From contig NZ_BCQM01000008.1 in assembly GCF_001552075.1 (NCBI RefSeq), positions 62,001-126,000 on the forward strand: a stretch of DNA of 64,000 bases, given 5' to 3'. The translations under genes and the position numbers were made by a program. Source of the DNA: Arthrobacter luteolus NBRC 107841 (lineage in GTDB: Bacteria > Actinomycetota > Actinomycetes > Actinomycetales > Micrococcaceae). Positions 50,240 to 59,158 of this stretch are shown in pieces. Positions within the stretch are counted from its first letter, which is position 1, and each line of letters starts with the position of its first letter. The notes beneath the pieces were generated by a model. The model did no database searches and was not told the DNA's origin. It saw nothing but the letters and a program-made list of their open reading frames with translations.

Positions 50240-50659
50240 CTACCGGGTGAGGGTACCGATTTCCTTACCCGCGCCGTCGTAAATCCGGAGCGTGTCAGCT
50301 TCCGGCACGGCGGTGACGGCGCCGCCGAGCCACTGGTCGACGTCGGGGCAGGCCATCATGGTCATGCCCATTTCGGAGAAGTGAACCGTGCCGTCCTCGA
50401 ACGTCCAGCTGCCCATCAGGCGGTTGCAGCCGTCCGTTCCGCTGATCCGGCCGTCGGAACCGAGGTTCAGGGACGGTTCGCGCATGTTGTCCGGGTTTCC
50501 CCAGGTGCCTTCCACACCCTCGGCGGAGGCGGCAGGTGCTTCAGTGGAGGGCTTGGACGACGGCGGTTCCGAACCGGTGGAGCCTGAGCCGGCGTCGGTG
50601 GCGCAGGCGGAAAGGCCCAGTGCAAGTGCCAGGGCGAGGATGAGGTAACGGGGACGCAT
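50240..50659 (-). CDS. META domain lipoprotein
   Basis: A 139-residue lipoprotein: signal with lipobox GLSAC, a Ser/Pro/Glu-rich linker to about residue 47, then a META (HslJ-like) domain of about 90 residues with GTWGNP, the GTDGCNRLMGSWTFEDGTVHF core and ending DTLRIYDGAGKEIGTLTR. META proteins are linked to heat or novobiocin response and outer-surface location in other species. It follows corA by 11 bases on the same strand and is cotranscribed. Confidence 0.88.
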   Translation of the reverse strand: MRPRYLILALALALGLSACATDAGSGSTGSEPPSSKPSTEAPAASAEGVEGTWGNPDNMREPSLNLGSDGRISGTDGCNRLMGSWTFEDGTVHFSEMGMTMMACPDVDQWLGGAVTAVPEADTLRIYDGAGKEIGTLTR

Positions 50660-50670
50660 ATCGGGGCCTC

Positions 50671-51666
50671 CTAGAGCCAGTTGTTCCGCTTGAACGCGGC
50701 GTAAAGCATGATGCCCAGCACGACCATGAGGCCGAGGGCCATGGGGTAGCCGAGCTCCCAGTTGAGCTCGGGCATGTTCTCGAAGTTCATTCCGTACACC
50801 GTGCCCACAAGGGTAGGCGCAAAAAGGATGGCGGCCCAGGCGGAGATTTTCTTGGTCTGCTCATTCTGTGCCACGGAGGTTTCCGCCAGCCGGTTGGACG
50901 CCAGGGTGGAGCTCAGCTGCAGGGCGTTGTCCAGCAGGGCACGGTAGGAGGAGATCCGGTCGGTGAGCCGCAGGACGTGGTCCAGCACGTCGCCGAGGTT
51001 GTCACGCAGCTCATCCGGCATGCCGTAGCCGCCGGGGTTGCGCTGCAGCTCGCCCACCACGGATTCCAGCGGGGTGATGGCCCGCTGGCAGGCGATCACC
51101 TCGCGGGAGAGTTCGTAGATCCGGCGGGAGACTTCAGCATCTCCGCCGAACAGCTCATCCTCTATCTCATCGATGTCGTTCTCCAGGCCGATGGCCACCG
51201 GAGCGTATTCGTCCACCACCTGGTCCAGGATCGCGTACAGCACGGCGTGCGGGCCGAGGGCCAGCAGCGCCTCATCCTGTTCCATCCGCTTGCGGACCCG
51301 GGCCAGGTCCGGGGATTCCGCGTGCCGCACCGTCACCACGAAGTTCGGTCCCACAAACAGGTGCAGCTCACCTAGTTCCACGCGTTCGACGTCGTCCAGG
51401 TAGCGGGCCGGGCGGAGCACCACAAACAGCTGGTCACCATACTGCTCCAGCTTGGAGCGCTGGTGGAGGGCCAGTGCATCTTCAACGCTCAGCAGGTTCA
51501 GGCCGAATTCTTCGGCCACGGCCAGCAGCTCCACACTGTCCGGGCGGTACAGCCCGATCCAGGCCATGCCGCCGGTCTCGCGGGTGAGCTCGAAGGTCTC
51601 CTCGAGCGTCTGGGGGCTGTGCAGGCGCTGACCGTCCACGTACACCGCGTTGTCGACCAGCGTCAC
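50671..51666 (-). CDS. corA: CorA family magnesium/cobalt transporter
   Basis: A 331-residue divalent cation channel. The large cytoplasmic N-terminal domain is followed by two C-terminal helices with the selectivity motif YGMNFENMPELNW (GMN) and the basic tail KRNNWL. Acidic IENDIDEIEDELF-like segment (GLENDIDEIEDELFGG) is typical of the long helix region. GTG 51666 has AAGGAGG upstream. Operon with the META lipoprotein. Confidence 0.95.
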   Translation of the reverse strand: MTLVDNAVYVDGQRLHSPQTLEETFELTRETGGMAWIGLYRPDSVELLAVAEEFGLNLLSVEDALALHQRSKLEQYGDQLFVVLRPARYLDDVERVELGELHLFVGPNFVVTVRHAESPDLARVRKRMEQDEALLALGPHAVLYAILDQVVDEYAPVAIGLENDIDEIEDELFGGDAEVSRRIYELSREVIACQRAITPLESVVGELQRNPGGYGMPDELRDNLGDVLDHVLRLTDRISSYRALLDNALQLSSTLASNRLAETSVAQNEQTKKISAWAAILFAPTLVGTVYGMNFENMPELNWELGYPMALGLMVVLGIMLYAAFKRNNWL

Positions 51667-51923
51667 AGTTCCTCCTTGGGGGTGGGACCGGCCAACGCGG
51701 GAAATTGCCGGGCCGGATTCCCGGGGTGATAGTTCAAAAAGCTTACTTGGCCTGCACCGGGAAGTCCGATTGTGCGCCTAAAGACAAGTTGCTTTCACTC
51801 GCGCACAAGTGGAAGTCCGGGCCCACGGCCATCCTTGGTCTTAGAGTCCACTCGGCCGGCCGGGCACGGACGCACCTGGGGATGAACCGCCGGCACCAGT
51901 GCAACAGTACAAAGGGGTACGAC

Positions 51924-53228
51924 ATGGCATCACAATGGATCCGGGTTTCACTCGCCGCCTGTTCCGCGCTTGCGCTGGCCTTCAGCGTGAGCGCCTGCGT
52001 GCCGGAGGAGGAAGGCGCCAGTAACGCTCAGGGCGGCACCGAGAAGACAGAACTGCAGTGCGGTATGGCCAACGGCGAAGCCGCCTCCGGCGAACCGATT
52101 GTGGTGCGGGCCGTCGCGACGGCGTCCGGCGGCGTCGACTTCTCCTCCTCGCCGGTGGCAGCGGCCGCCTACTTCGACTGCGTGAATGAGAATGGCGGGA
52201 TCAACGGCCGTCCCATCGACTACAAGTTCGAGGACGATGCCCTCGATCCCGGGAAAACGGCCCAGATTGCCTCCGGCTTTGCGGCCAACCCGGACATTGT
52301 TGGCCTGGTCGGCGATGCCACGTTCGTGGGCTGCGACGTCGCCAACGCCGAGTACGTGAAGGCGGGCCTCTACTCCATCACCGGGGTGGGTGTGCCCCAG
52401 GCCTGCTTCGAGTCCTCCAACATCGCGCCGATTAACACCGGCCCCCGGCTCAGTGCGATCGCCTCCCTGCAGTATCTGGAAGGCGAAGGTTATGCCGACC
52501 GCTTCTTCACCGTGGGCCTGAACACCCAGGGCAACGGTGACTGGGTTGCTGCCGGCATCAACGACTATGCGGCTGCCAACGGCATCGAAATTGTCGGCGA
52601 GGAACTCAGCGACCCGGCCGAAAGCAACTGGCTGCCCTTGATCCAAAAGCTGAAGGCCTCCGGCGCCACATCGCTGAACATCGCCGATCCGGCTCCGATT
52701 GCCGCGTCTATCCTTTCGGCCGCTGAACAGCAGGACGCCCGTGGGGACATGATGTGGACCTGCACCGCCTCCTGCTACGACGCCCAGTTCGGCGAGCAGA
52801 TCGGCAGCTACTGGGACGGTTTCATCGTGAACTCCGAGCTCCAGTTCGTGGACGCCGACGGCGAGGACAACGAACTGTGGCGCTCAGTCCTGGACGCCTA
52901 CGCCCCGGATGCCATCCGCGATAGTTTCAGCCAGGCGGGCTTCCTGGCCGCGAAGATCTTCACGGACGCCCTGCTGGAGCTGGATGTGGAGCAGATCAAC
53001 CGGGAGACCGTCTCCGAAGCAATGGTCGGCGTCACCAACTACTCCTCCGACCTGCTGTGCTCCCCCTGGTACTTCGGCGAGGGGGACGCCCACAATGCCA
53101 ACCACGCCTCACGGATGGCGATCATCCAGGAGGGCAAGTTCGAGAAGCTCTCCGAGTGCATTGAAATCAACGATCCGGCCCTGGCCCCGATCCTTGAGCA
53201 GGAAAAGGCGCTGGGGCTTGCTGACTAG
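51924..53228 (+). CDS. Branched-chain amino acid-type ABC transporter, substrate-binding lipoprotein
   Basis: A 434-residue lipoprotein with signal and lipobox SVSAC, then a type 1 periplasmic binding (Leu/Ile/Val) fold: AAAYFDCVNENGGINGRPIDYKFEDDALDPGKTAQIA is diagnostic. ATG 51924 follows AAAGGGG; the frame is open much further upstream but noncoding there. It captures the substrate for the importer encoded by the next four genes. The ligand is unknown; members bind amino acids, amides, urea or aromatic acids. About 255 bases upstream, shared with divergent corA, show nothing distinct. Confidence 0.92.
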   Translation: MASQWIRVSLAACSALALAFSVSACVPEEEGASNAQGGTEKTELQCGMANGEAASGEPIVVRAVATASGGVDFSSSPVAAAAYFDCVNENGGINGRPIDYKFEDDALDPGKTAQIASGFAANPDIVGLVGDATFVGCDVANAEYVKAGLYSITGVGVPQACFESSNIAPINTGPRLSAIASLQYLEGEGYADRFFTVGLNTQGNGDWVAAGINDYAAANGIEIVGEELSDPAESNWLPLIQKLKASGATSLNIADPAPIAASILSAAEQQDARGDMMWTCTASCYDAQFGEQIGSYWDGFIVNSELQFVDADGEDNELWRSVLDAYAPDAIRDSFSQAGFLAAKIFTDALLELDVEQINRETVSEAMVGVTNYSSDLLCSPWYFGEGDAHNANHASRMAIIQEGKFEKLSECIEINDPALAPILEQEKALGLAD

Positions 53229-53267
53229 CAGCCGGCTGCCAGGTTACCGGGGAGATGGGCCACTGAG

Positions 53268-54134
53268 ATGATTCTTCCGTTTATCGTCGCCGGGCTTGTC
53301 ACGGGTGCCCTCTTTGCCCTCTGCGGGGTGGGAATGCTGGTGCTGTACCGCACCACCGGGGTCCTCAACCTGGGCTACGGGGCTCTGGGTGCGATCTCCG
53401 CGATGGTGGCCTGGCAGCTGGTGGAGATGCGGCTGCAGCCCGTCCTGGCATACCTCATCGGGGTGCTCTGCGCGACGCTGCTTTCGCTGGCCTTCGGCTG
53501 GCTGGCCGGCCCCTACATCGCTTCCGTGCCAACAGTCGTGAAGGCAACATCAACGCTGGGGCTGGCCCTGGTCATTCTGGGAACGATGCTCTTCCTCTGG
53601 AATGACAAGGCCCGGACACTCCGCCTCCCAACAGACACCGTGGGCTTCACCGTCTTTGATACCCGGGTGACGCTGACGCAGCTGGTCTGCCTGGGCCTGG
53701 CCCTGGCTGTGGTGATCGGCACCTCGCTGTTCCTGCGGACCAGCTCCACCGGCGCGTCAATGCGGGCCCTGGCCAGCGACCGTGAGCTCGCGGCGATGCT
53801 CGGGGTGCCGGTCCGCCGGGTGGAGCTCCAGGCCTGGACCGTTTCGGGTGCCCTTGCTGGGCTCTCCGGCATCCTGCTGGCCAGCCAGACCCGGCTGGAA
53901 CCGGGGTTCCTGACCTTCCTGATCATCCCGATCCTGGCCGCCGTGGTGATCGGCAGGTTCCACTCCCTGGCCGGAACCCTGGCCGGCGGACTGATCGTGG
54001 GGGTGATGCAGGCCGTCGCGTCCGCCTACCCGGCCACGGCGTCGTTCAGCAATGCGACGCCGTTTGTGGTGGCCACCATCGTCATCCTTTACCTGCAGCG
54101 CAAAAAAGTGGTCAAGATCGAGGTGACGGCATGA
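53268..54134 (+). CDS. ABC transporter permease, LivH type
   Basis: A 288-residue permease with eight membrane helices. GLVTGALFALCGVGMLVLYRTTGVLNLGYGALGAISAM is the LivH N-terminal signature; MRALASDRELAAMLGVPVRRVELQAWTVSGALAGLSGIL is the conserved loop that contacts the ATPase. It starts 39 bases after the binding-protein gene and overlaps the next permease by 4 bases. Confidence 0.93.
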   Translation: MILPFIVAGLVTGALFALCGVGMLVLYRTTGVLNLGYGALGAISAMVAWQLVEMRLQPVLAYLIGVLCATLLSLAFGWLAGPYIASVPTVVKATSTLGLALVILGTMLFLWNDKARTLRLPTDTVGFTVFDTRVTLTQLVCLGLALAVVIGTSLFLRTSSTGASMRALASDRELAAMLGVPVRRVELQAWTVSGALAGLSGILLASQTRLEPGFLTFLIIPILAAVVIGRFHSLAGTLAGGLIVGVMQAVASAYPATASFSNATPFVVATIVILYLQRKKVVKIEVTA

Positions 54135-55363
54135 GCCGTGAACAGCTGAGCCCCGGGGCAGCAAAACTGCTGACCGGGAGGAACGCCGCGCTGGTGGTCA
54201 TCATCGGAGCCGTACTGATCGCGGGTCCGTCCCAGGCCGGAGCCTATTGGACCCGGGTACTGACGTCGGTGGCGATCTACGCCATCGTGGCCGCCGGCGT
54301 CGCGCTGCTCTATGGCCGCCTTGGCCTGGTTTCCCTGGGCCAGATCTCTTTGGTGGGCGTCGGAGGGTGGCTCACCCTGCGGATTGGGCATGCCACGTCC
54401 CTGCCCTTCGAGGTGCTGCTTCTCCTGGCAGCTGTGGGGACCGCCGTCATCGGGGTGCTCGTGGGGCTTCCGGCGCTGCGGCTCTCCGGCCTAAACCTGG
54501 CAATTGTCACGCTGATGCTGGCCGGGGCCTTTGAAATCGTTTTCACCTACCTGGGCTTTCCCAATGGCGGAACCGGTTTCCGGGGCCGAGCAGAGGGAGG
54601 TGTGCTGCAGCAGCCGCTGCCGCGGCCGGTGCTCGGGGGCGACGACGCCGCCTACTTCCGCTATGTGGTGGTGGCCGCGGTCCTCTGCTTTGCGCTTCTC
54701 GCCTGGCACCTTCGCGGGAGGCCGGGCCGTGCGTGGGCTGCGCTGCGGCAGAGCGAGGCAGGTGCCCTGGCCGCCGGGGTGAACACCGTCGGCTACCGGT
54801 TGTGGGCGCTCGCCCTGGCGTCGTTCGTCACCGGGCTCGCGGGTGGACTGCTGGCGGGAACCACAGGTTTCCTGGATCCCATTTCGTTCAAGGCCTCGCA
54901 GTCCATCCTGTTGTTCGCGACAGTGCTGATCGGGGGAGCGTTCAGCCTCTCCGGCGCCGTGATCGCCGGACTGTTCTTTCAGGGAGTCCCGCCGCTGCTG
55001 GACAGCTTCGGGCTCAACGGGAACCTGATCTTCGTGCTGCTGGGGCTGGGAATGATCCAGACCATTGCGACGGCGCCAAAGGGTATCGCCGGCCAGCTCG
55101 AGGGCCTGGCGCGGCGGCTTCGCCGAAAACCGGGGCCGGAGCCAGCGTCCTCCGCGGAGCCCGCCGAGCCCGCAGAGCCTGCGGATCCCGCGGAGCCGGC
55201 GTCCCCCGCCGAGCCCGCGGCCGGACCGCCGGAACCGCTGCCGTCCCCGCAGGCGGCCCTGGAAACCACCGCCGCACGGGAAGCCGGCAGCACCCCCGGA
55301 AAAGCCGGTGCTCCGGAAACCGCCGGCGCTCCGGAACGCGTCAGGAAGGGCCACGCCGAATGA
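54131..55363 (+). CDS. ABC transporter permease, LivM type, with Ala/Pro/Glu tail
   Basis: A 410-residue permease. GRLGLVSLGQISLVGVGGWL and the EAGALAAGVNTVGYRLWALALASFVTGLAGGLLAG loop are LivM hallmarks. The membrane part ends near residue 325. After that comes an unusual tail of about 85 residues made of PAEPAEPADPAEPASPAEP-like repeats, absent from standard LivM and predicted disordered and cytoplasmic. Overlaps both neighbours by 4 bases. Confidence 0.9.
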   Translation: MSREQLSPGAAKLLTGRNAALVVIIGAVLIAGPSQAGAYWTRVLTSVAIYAIVAAGVALLYGRLGLVSLGQISLVGVGGWLTLRIGHATSLPFEVLLLLAAVGTAVIGVLVGLPALRLSGLNLAIVTLMLAGAFEIVFTYLGFPNGGTGFRGRAEGGVLQQPLPRPVLGGDDAAYFRYVVVAAVLCFALLAWHLRGRPGRAWAALRQSEAGALAAGVNTVGYRLWALALASFVTGLAGGLLAGTTGFLDPISFKASQSILLFATVLIGGAFSLSGAVIAGLFFQGVPPLLDSFGLNGNLIFVLLGLGMIQTIATAPKGIAGQLEGLARRLRRKPGPEPASSAEPAEPAEPADPAEPASPAEPAAGPPEPLPSPQAALETTAAREAGSTPGKAGAPETAGAPERVRKGHAE

Positions 55364-56091
55364 ACACGGACAATCAGCTGATCGTGGAGGGCCTTACCGT
55401 TCAGTTCGGCGGGGTCAAGCCGCTGAACGATGTCTCGCTGGAGTTCGTCTCCGGTGTCTGCGGCCTGATCGGACCCAACGGAGCCGGCAAAACGACGTTC
55501 TTCAACGTCCTGTCCGGTTTTGCGGCACCGGTCAGCGGCCGCGTGCGGGCCGGCGGTGTCGACCTGCTGGGACTCTCCGCCTATAAACGGGCCAAATGGG
55601 GCCTCCGGCGGACCTTCCAGCAGGAACAGGTGATTCACACCCTCAGCGGGTGGGAGAACATCCTGGTTGCGTCCGAGCACACCGGCAGCGACCGGGAGTC
55701 GGTGGAGAAAGCCATCCGGTTTACCGGTCTCACCGGATTGGCCCGGCCGGGGTCTGAACTGACCATGATGGAACGGAGGCTGGTGGAAATGGCCAAGGCC
55801 GTCTGCGGCTCGCCCCGGATCGTGGTCCTGGACGAACCGGCCGCCGGGCTGGACGTTGCCGAGACCCAGTATCTGACGGACCTGATCGCCCGGATCCCCG
55901 AAGAGTTCGGTGCCCTGGTGGTGCTGGTTGACCACGACATGGACCTGGTCTCCACCGTGTGCTCCACCACCGCCGTCCTGGACTTCGGCAAACGCATTGC
56001 CCTTGGGCCGACCCTGGAGGTGCTGGCATCAGCCGAAGTGAAACGTGCCTACCTTGGCACGGCTGATGTGGAACCGGAGGAGGCCGCATGA
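55360..56091 (+). CDS. ABC transporter ATP-binding protein, LivG type
   Basis: A 243-residue ATPase. Walker A is GPNGAGKTTFF, Walker B is IVVLDEPAAGLD, with the switch histidine in VDHDMDLV. The ABC signature LSGGQ is replaced by LTMMERR, a degenerate form, while the LivF partner has a perfect LSGGQQ. That implies one canonical composite ATP site per heterodimer. ATG 55360 overlaps the LivM stop; the frame is open further upstream only by chance. Stop overlaps the LivF start. Confidence 0.92.
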   Translation: MNTDNQLIVEGLTVQFGGVKPLNDVSLEFVSGVCGLIGPNGAGKTTFFNVLSGFAAPVSGRVRAGGVDLLGLSAYKRAKWGLRRTFQQEQVIHTLSGWENILVASEHTGSDRESVEKAIRFTGLTGLARPGSELTMMERRLVEMAKAVCGSPRIVVLDEPAAGLDVAETQYLTDLIARIPEEFGALVVLVDHDMDLVSTVCSTTAVLDFGKRIALGPTLEVLASAEVKRAYLGTADVEPEEAA

Positions 56092-56807
56092 GCAGCCCCG
56101 ATGCCCTGGCCATCTCGGGCCTGACGATCAAACGCGGTGGGCGCCAGGTGGTCCACGGCGTGGACATCACCGCCCAGCCGGGAGTGATCACGTCCCTGCT
56201 GGGTCCGAACGGCGCCGGGAAGTCCACCCTGGTGCTGGCGCTCGCCGGCGTGCTCCGGCCGGCGGCGGGAAGCGTGGTCCTGGCCGGAAAGGACATCACC
56301 GGCAGGAGCCCCGCGGAGATCCGGGCCGCCGGCCTGGCCACGGTGCCGGAGGGGCACCGGGTGCTGAAGGACCTCACTGTCGCTGACAACCTTCGGGTGG
56401 CCTCGCTGCTGTCTCCGGCCGCCGGGCGCCGGGAGGGGCTGGACCGGGTCCACAGCCTGTTCGAGGAGCTCAGCCCATTGGGCTCACGGATGGCAGGGTC
56501 CCTCTCCGGCGGGCAGCAGCAGATGCTTGCCATCGCGCAGGCCCTGGTCCATCAGCCGCGGTTCCTGGTCATCGACGAAATGTCCCTGGGCCTGGCCCCC
56601 ATTGTGGTCCGGCGGCTGATACCCACCCTGCGCAGGATCGCTGAGGACGGGGTGGGAGTGCTGTTGATCGAGCAGTTCACGCAGGTGGCGCTGGGGTTGT
56701 CCACCGAGGCCTTTGCGCTGGCCCAGGGGCGGGTGGTCCTGGAAGCACCGTCCGCAGATCTGCTCGCCGAACCCAGGCTGCTGGAGCAGGCCTACCGGCT
56801 GCGCTGA
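56088..56807 (+). CDS. ABC transporter ATP-binding protein, LivF type
   Basis: A 239-residue ATPase: Walker A GPNGAGKSTL, signature SLSGGQQQMLAIAQAL, Walker B LVIDEMSLGLAP, and EGHRVLKDLTVADNL, all typical of LivF. The residue after Walker B aspartate-glutamate is normal, so it should hydrolyse ATP. Last gene of the five-gene import operon. An AraC regulator follows after about 105 bases. Confidence 0.93.
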   Translation: MSSPDALAISGLTIKRGGRQVVHGVDITAQPGVITSLLGPNGAGKSTLVLALAGVLRPAAGSVVLAGKDITGRSPAEIRAAGLATVPEGHRVLKDLTVADNLRVASLLSPAAGRREGLDRVHSLFEELSPLGSRMAGSLSGGQQQMLAIAQALVHQPRFLVIDEMSLGLAPIVVRRLIPTLRRIAEDGVGVLLIEQFTQVALGLSTEAFALAQGRVVLEAPSADLLAEPRLLEQAYRLR

Positions 56808-56913
56808 CCGGGCCTGGACACCCCATGACCCCCGGGATGTGCTCTGGTATGGTCTGGGACTTGAACCGGGACGACGACGTTGTGGTTCTTCACTCTTTCG
56901 GAGGTGGTTTTCT

Positions 56914-57975
56914 GTGGCGGCTTTAGGCATGGAGAAAATGAAATCTGCGACAAAGATAACATCCAGCAATCTCGCTGAATTCCAGGATTCGATTCTCAAG
57001 TCCTTTGTTCCGCTCAAAGTCCGCTCCCCGCATCACCTTACTTTCGGCGGGCAGATCAAAACCCGCTCCCTGGGTGAGATAAGCGTTTCCGAGATCTGCG
57101 CTGCCGGCCATAACGTCGAACGGACCCAGGCGCTGATCGCGCAGGGGGACATCAACAGCTACAAGGTCAGCCTGCTGCTCTCCGGTGAGCAGGCGGTCTC
57201 CCAGGACTCCCGGGAGGCGATTCTGCAGCCCGGAGACATCGCGGTCTATGACACGAGCCGGCCGTACCACCTCTCGCACCGCGAGGACGTCCGGCTGGTG
57301 GTTCTGCGGTTTCCCAAGAAACTGCTGGGACTTCCGGAATCCATGGTGCGCCGGTTGACCGCCGTCCGCCTGTCCGGCGACTCCGCAGCGGGGGCATTGA
57401 TCAGCCCCTTCCTGATCCAGCTGGCCAACAGCATGGACCAGTTGGGCGACGCGGCGGCCAGCCGGCTTTCCTACAGTGCTCTGGACCTGATTACGGCCAT
57501 GATGAGCAGCGAGCTGGACCTATCCGCTGACACCGTGAACCCCCGGGACGTGCTGCTCGAAAAGATCCGGACCTACATCAAAGGCAATTTGTCCTCGCCG
57601 GATCTTTGTCCGGCGGAGATTGCTGCGGCGCATTTCATTTCCGTCCGGCATTTGCACGGTATTTTCCATGAACAGGGCACAACGGTTTCGGCCTGGATCC
57701 GCGCCCGCCGCCTGGAAAACTGCCGCCGGGATTTGCGGGATCCGCTGTTCAGCCACGAGTCGGTGACCGAGATTTCTTCGCGCTGGGGATTCCTCGACTC
57801 CGCCCATTTCAGTCGGGTTTACAAGGCACGGTTCAGCATTTCGCCGAGCGAAGAGCGGCACACCGCGCTGGGCCGTTCCCCGGGGCTGCCCAGCGCTTCC
57901 GGAACGCCCCGGACCAGCAGCGGCCGGTCACTGCACGGACAGACAACTCCTGTGCTGGCTAAATCAATACGTTGA
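56914..57975 (+). CDS. AraC family regulator with AraC-binding-like N-terminal domain
   Basis: A 353-residue regulator. Residues 1-200 form the cupin-like domain of the AraC_binding_2 kind (SLLLSGEQAVSQDSREAILQPGDIAVYDTSRPYHL). Residues about 215-320 hold two HTH motifs: SPDLCPAEIAAAHFISVRHLHGIFHEQG and ESVTEISSRWGFLDSAHFSRVYKARFSISPSE. GTG 56914 has GGAGG 9 bases upstream; an ATG at 56929 is the alternative. Between the ABC importer and the dehydrogenase, it probably controls one or both. Confidence 0.9.
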   Translation: MAALGMEKMKSATKITSSNLAEFQDSILKSFVPLKVRSPHHLTFGGQIKTRSLGEISVSEICAAGHNVERTQALIAQGDINSYKVSLLLSGEQAVSQDSREAILQPGDIAVYDTSRPYHLSHREDVRLVVLRFPKKLLGLPESMVRRLTAVRLSGDSAAGALISPFLIQLANSMDQLGDAAASRLSYSALDLITAMMSSELDLSADTVNPRDVLLEKIRTYIKGNLSSPDLCPAEIAAAHFISVRHLHGIFHEQGTTVSAWIRARRLENCRRDLRDPLFSHESVTEISSRWGFLDSAHFSRVYKARFSISPSEERHTALGRSPGLPSASGTPRTSSGRSLHGQTTPVLAKSIR

Positions 57976-58000
57976 GCTGCCGTTCGCCAATGATGGGGGC

Positions 58001-59158
58001 ATGACCCAACACTCTCTGCCTGCGGCCAGCCGCCAAGTAGTTTTTCCCCGTCCGGGGGAGATGGAACTCGTCAAGACGGAGCTGCCGCCGCCCGGGAAGG
58101 ATGAGGTGCTTGTCCGTATCCACCGGGTCGGGGTCTGCGCAACGGACCTCCACCTGCTGGCCGGGCATATCGGGGATCCGTTTCCCCTGGTCCCGGGGCA
58201 CGAATTCGTCGGTGAAGTCGCAGCGCTGGGCGAGGACGCGGCCCGGACGCGCCCACTCGCCGTCGGGGACCGGGTTGCGGTGGAGATGCTGGTTCCCTGC
58301 CGGACGTGTGAAAGGTGCCGGGAGGGACGGTACAACCTTTGCGAGCAGGACGATCCGGGGCCCGGAAAGCCCGGCGGCCGGCAGCTGGGCGTCAACATTC
58401 CGCAGACGGTGCTGCCGGGGCTGTGGGGCGGTTACTCGGAGTACCTGATGGCACCGGGAGAAGCCATCATCCACGTCCTGCCTGAGGACCTGGACTGGGA
58501 CATTGCGGCCCTGGTGGAGCCCCTGGCAGTCGCCTACCGCTGCCTGGCCCGGGGCAGGGTGGAGCCCGGAAACCGGGTGGTTGTGATCGGCCCGGGGCCC
58601 GTCGGGCTGCTCGCAACAGCCGCGGCGCGGGCCGCCGGTGCCAACGTGATGCTGATCGGAACCCGCGACGAAAGGCTCCGCCACGCGATCGCCTTTGGCG
58701 CCTCCGCGGCGGTGAACTCCCGGCTGGAGGATCCGGCAGCGGCAGTGCAGAGCCACTTTGGCGGGCTGGCCGACGTCGTTATTGAGATCGCCGGAGTGCC
58801 CGCGGCCCAGCAGCTGGCGGTTTCGCTGGTCCGCCGGGGCGGCCGGGTGGTGCTGGCCGGCGCCTGCGGAAGCAATGCCCCGGTCACCTTCCTCGCTGAC
58901 GAGGAGCTGCTGACCCGGGAGATCGACATTCTTCCCTCGTTCCTTTCAGCCGGCGGGTACGAACCGTCGGTGGAACTGCTTAGCCGGGGCGGGTTTCCGT
59001 TCGCCGACCTGATCAGCCACAGCTTTCCCCTGGAAGACGCCGCGGAAGCCTTCCGGGTGATCGAAGCCCGGGAAGGGAATGTGCTCAAAGTCCTCCTGGA
59101 TCCAACCTCGATTCCCGTTTCAAACGAAAGGCAAGTCCATGCCCAAGGTCTCTACTGA
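58001..59158 (+). CDS. Zinc-binding alcohol/polyol dehydrogenase (MDR)
   Basis: A 385-residue medium-chain dehydrogenase. Catalytic zinc ligands: C in VGVCATDLHLL, HE in PGHEFVGEV, and E in LVEPLAV. Structural zinc cysteines: PCRTCERCREGRYNLC. Cofactor motif GPGPVGLLATAAARAAG. It resembles threonine/sorbitol dehydrogenases more than simple alcohol dehydrogenases. Its end overlaps the next gene start by 20 bases. Part of a three-gene set with the MoaF-like and SnoaL-like genes. Confidence 0.9.
   Translation: MTQHSLPAASRQVVFPRPGEMELVKTELPPPGKDEVLVRIHRVGVCATDLHLLAGHIGDPFPLVPGHEFVGEVAALGEDAARTRPLAVGDRVAVEMLVPCRTCERCREGRYNLCEQDDPGPGKPGGRQLGVNIPQTVLPGLWGGYSEYLMAPGEAIIHVLPEDLDWDIAALVEPLAVAYRCLARGRVEPGNRVVVIGPGPVGLLATAAARAAGANVMLIGTRDERLRHAIAFGASAAVNSRLEDPAAAVQSHFGGLADVVIEIAGVPAAQQLAVSLVRRGGRVVLAGACGSNAPVTFLADEELLTREIDILPSFLSAGGYEPSVELLSRGGFPFADLISHSFPLEDAAEAFRVIEAREGNVLKVLLDPTSIPVSNERQVHAQGLY

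Noticed and set aside
48734-50587. 617-codon plus-strand frame
   Set aside because: Runs out of frame through the CynX/NimT-type gene; Arg/Gly/Pro-rich and without start signals.
54733-56091. A 452-codon version of the LivG ATPase with a long N-terminal extension
   Set aside because: The first 209 codons are an out-of-frame reading of livM. The ATG at 55360 overlaps the livM stop and begins the normal ATPase.
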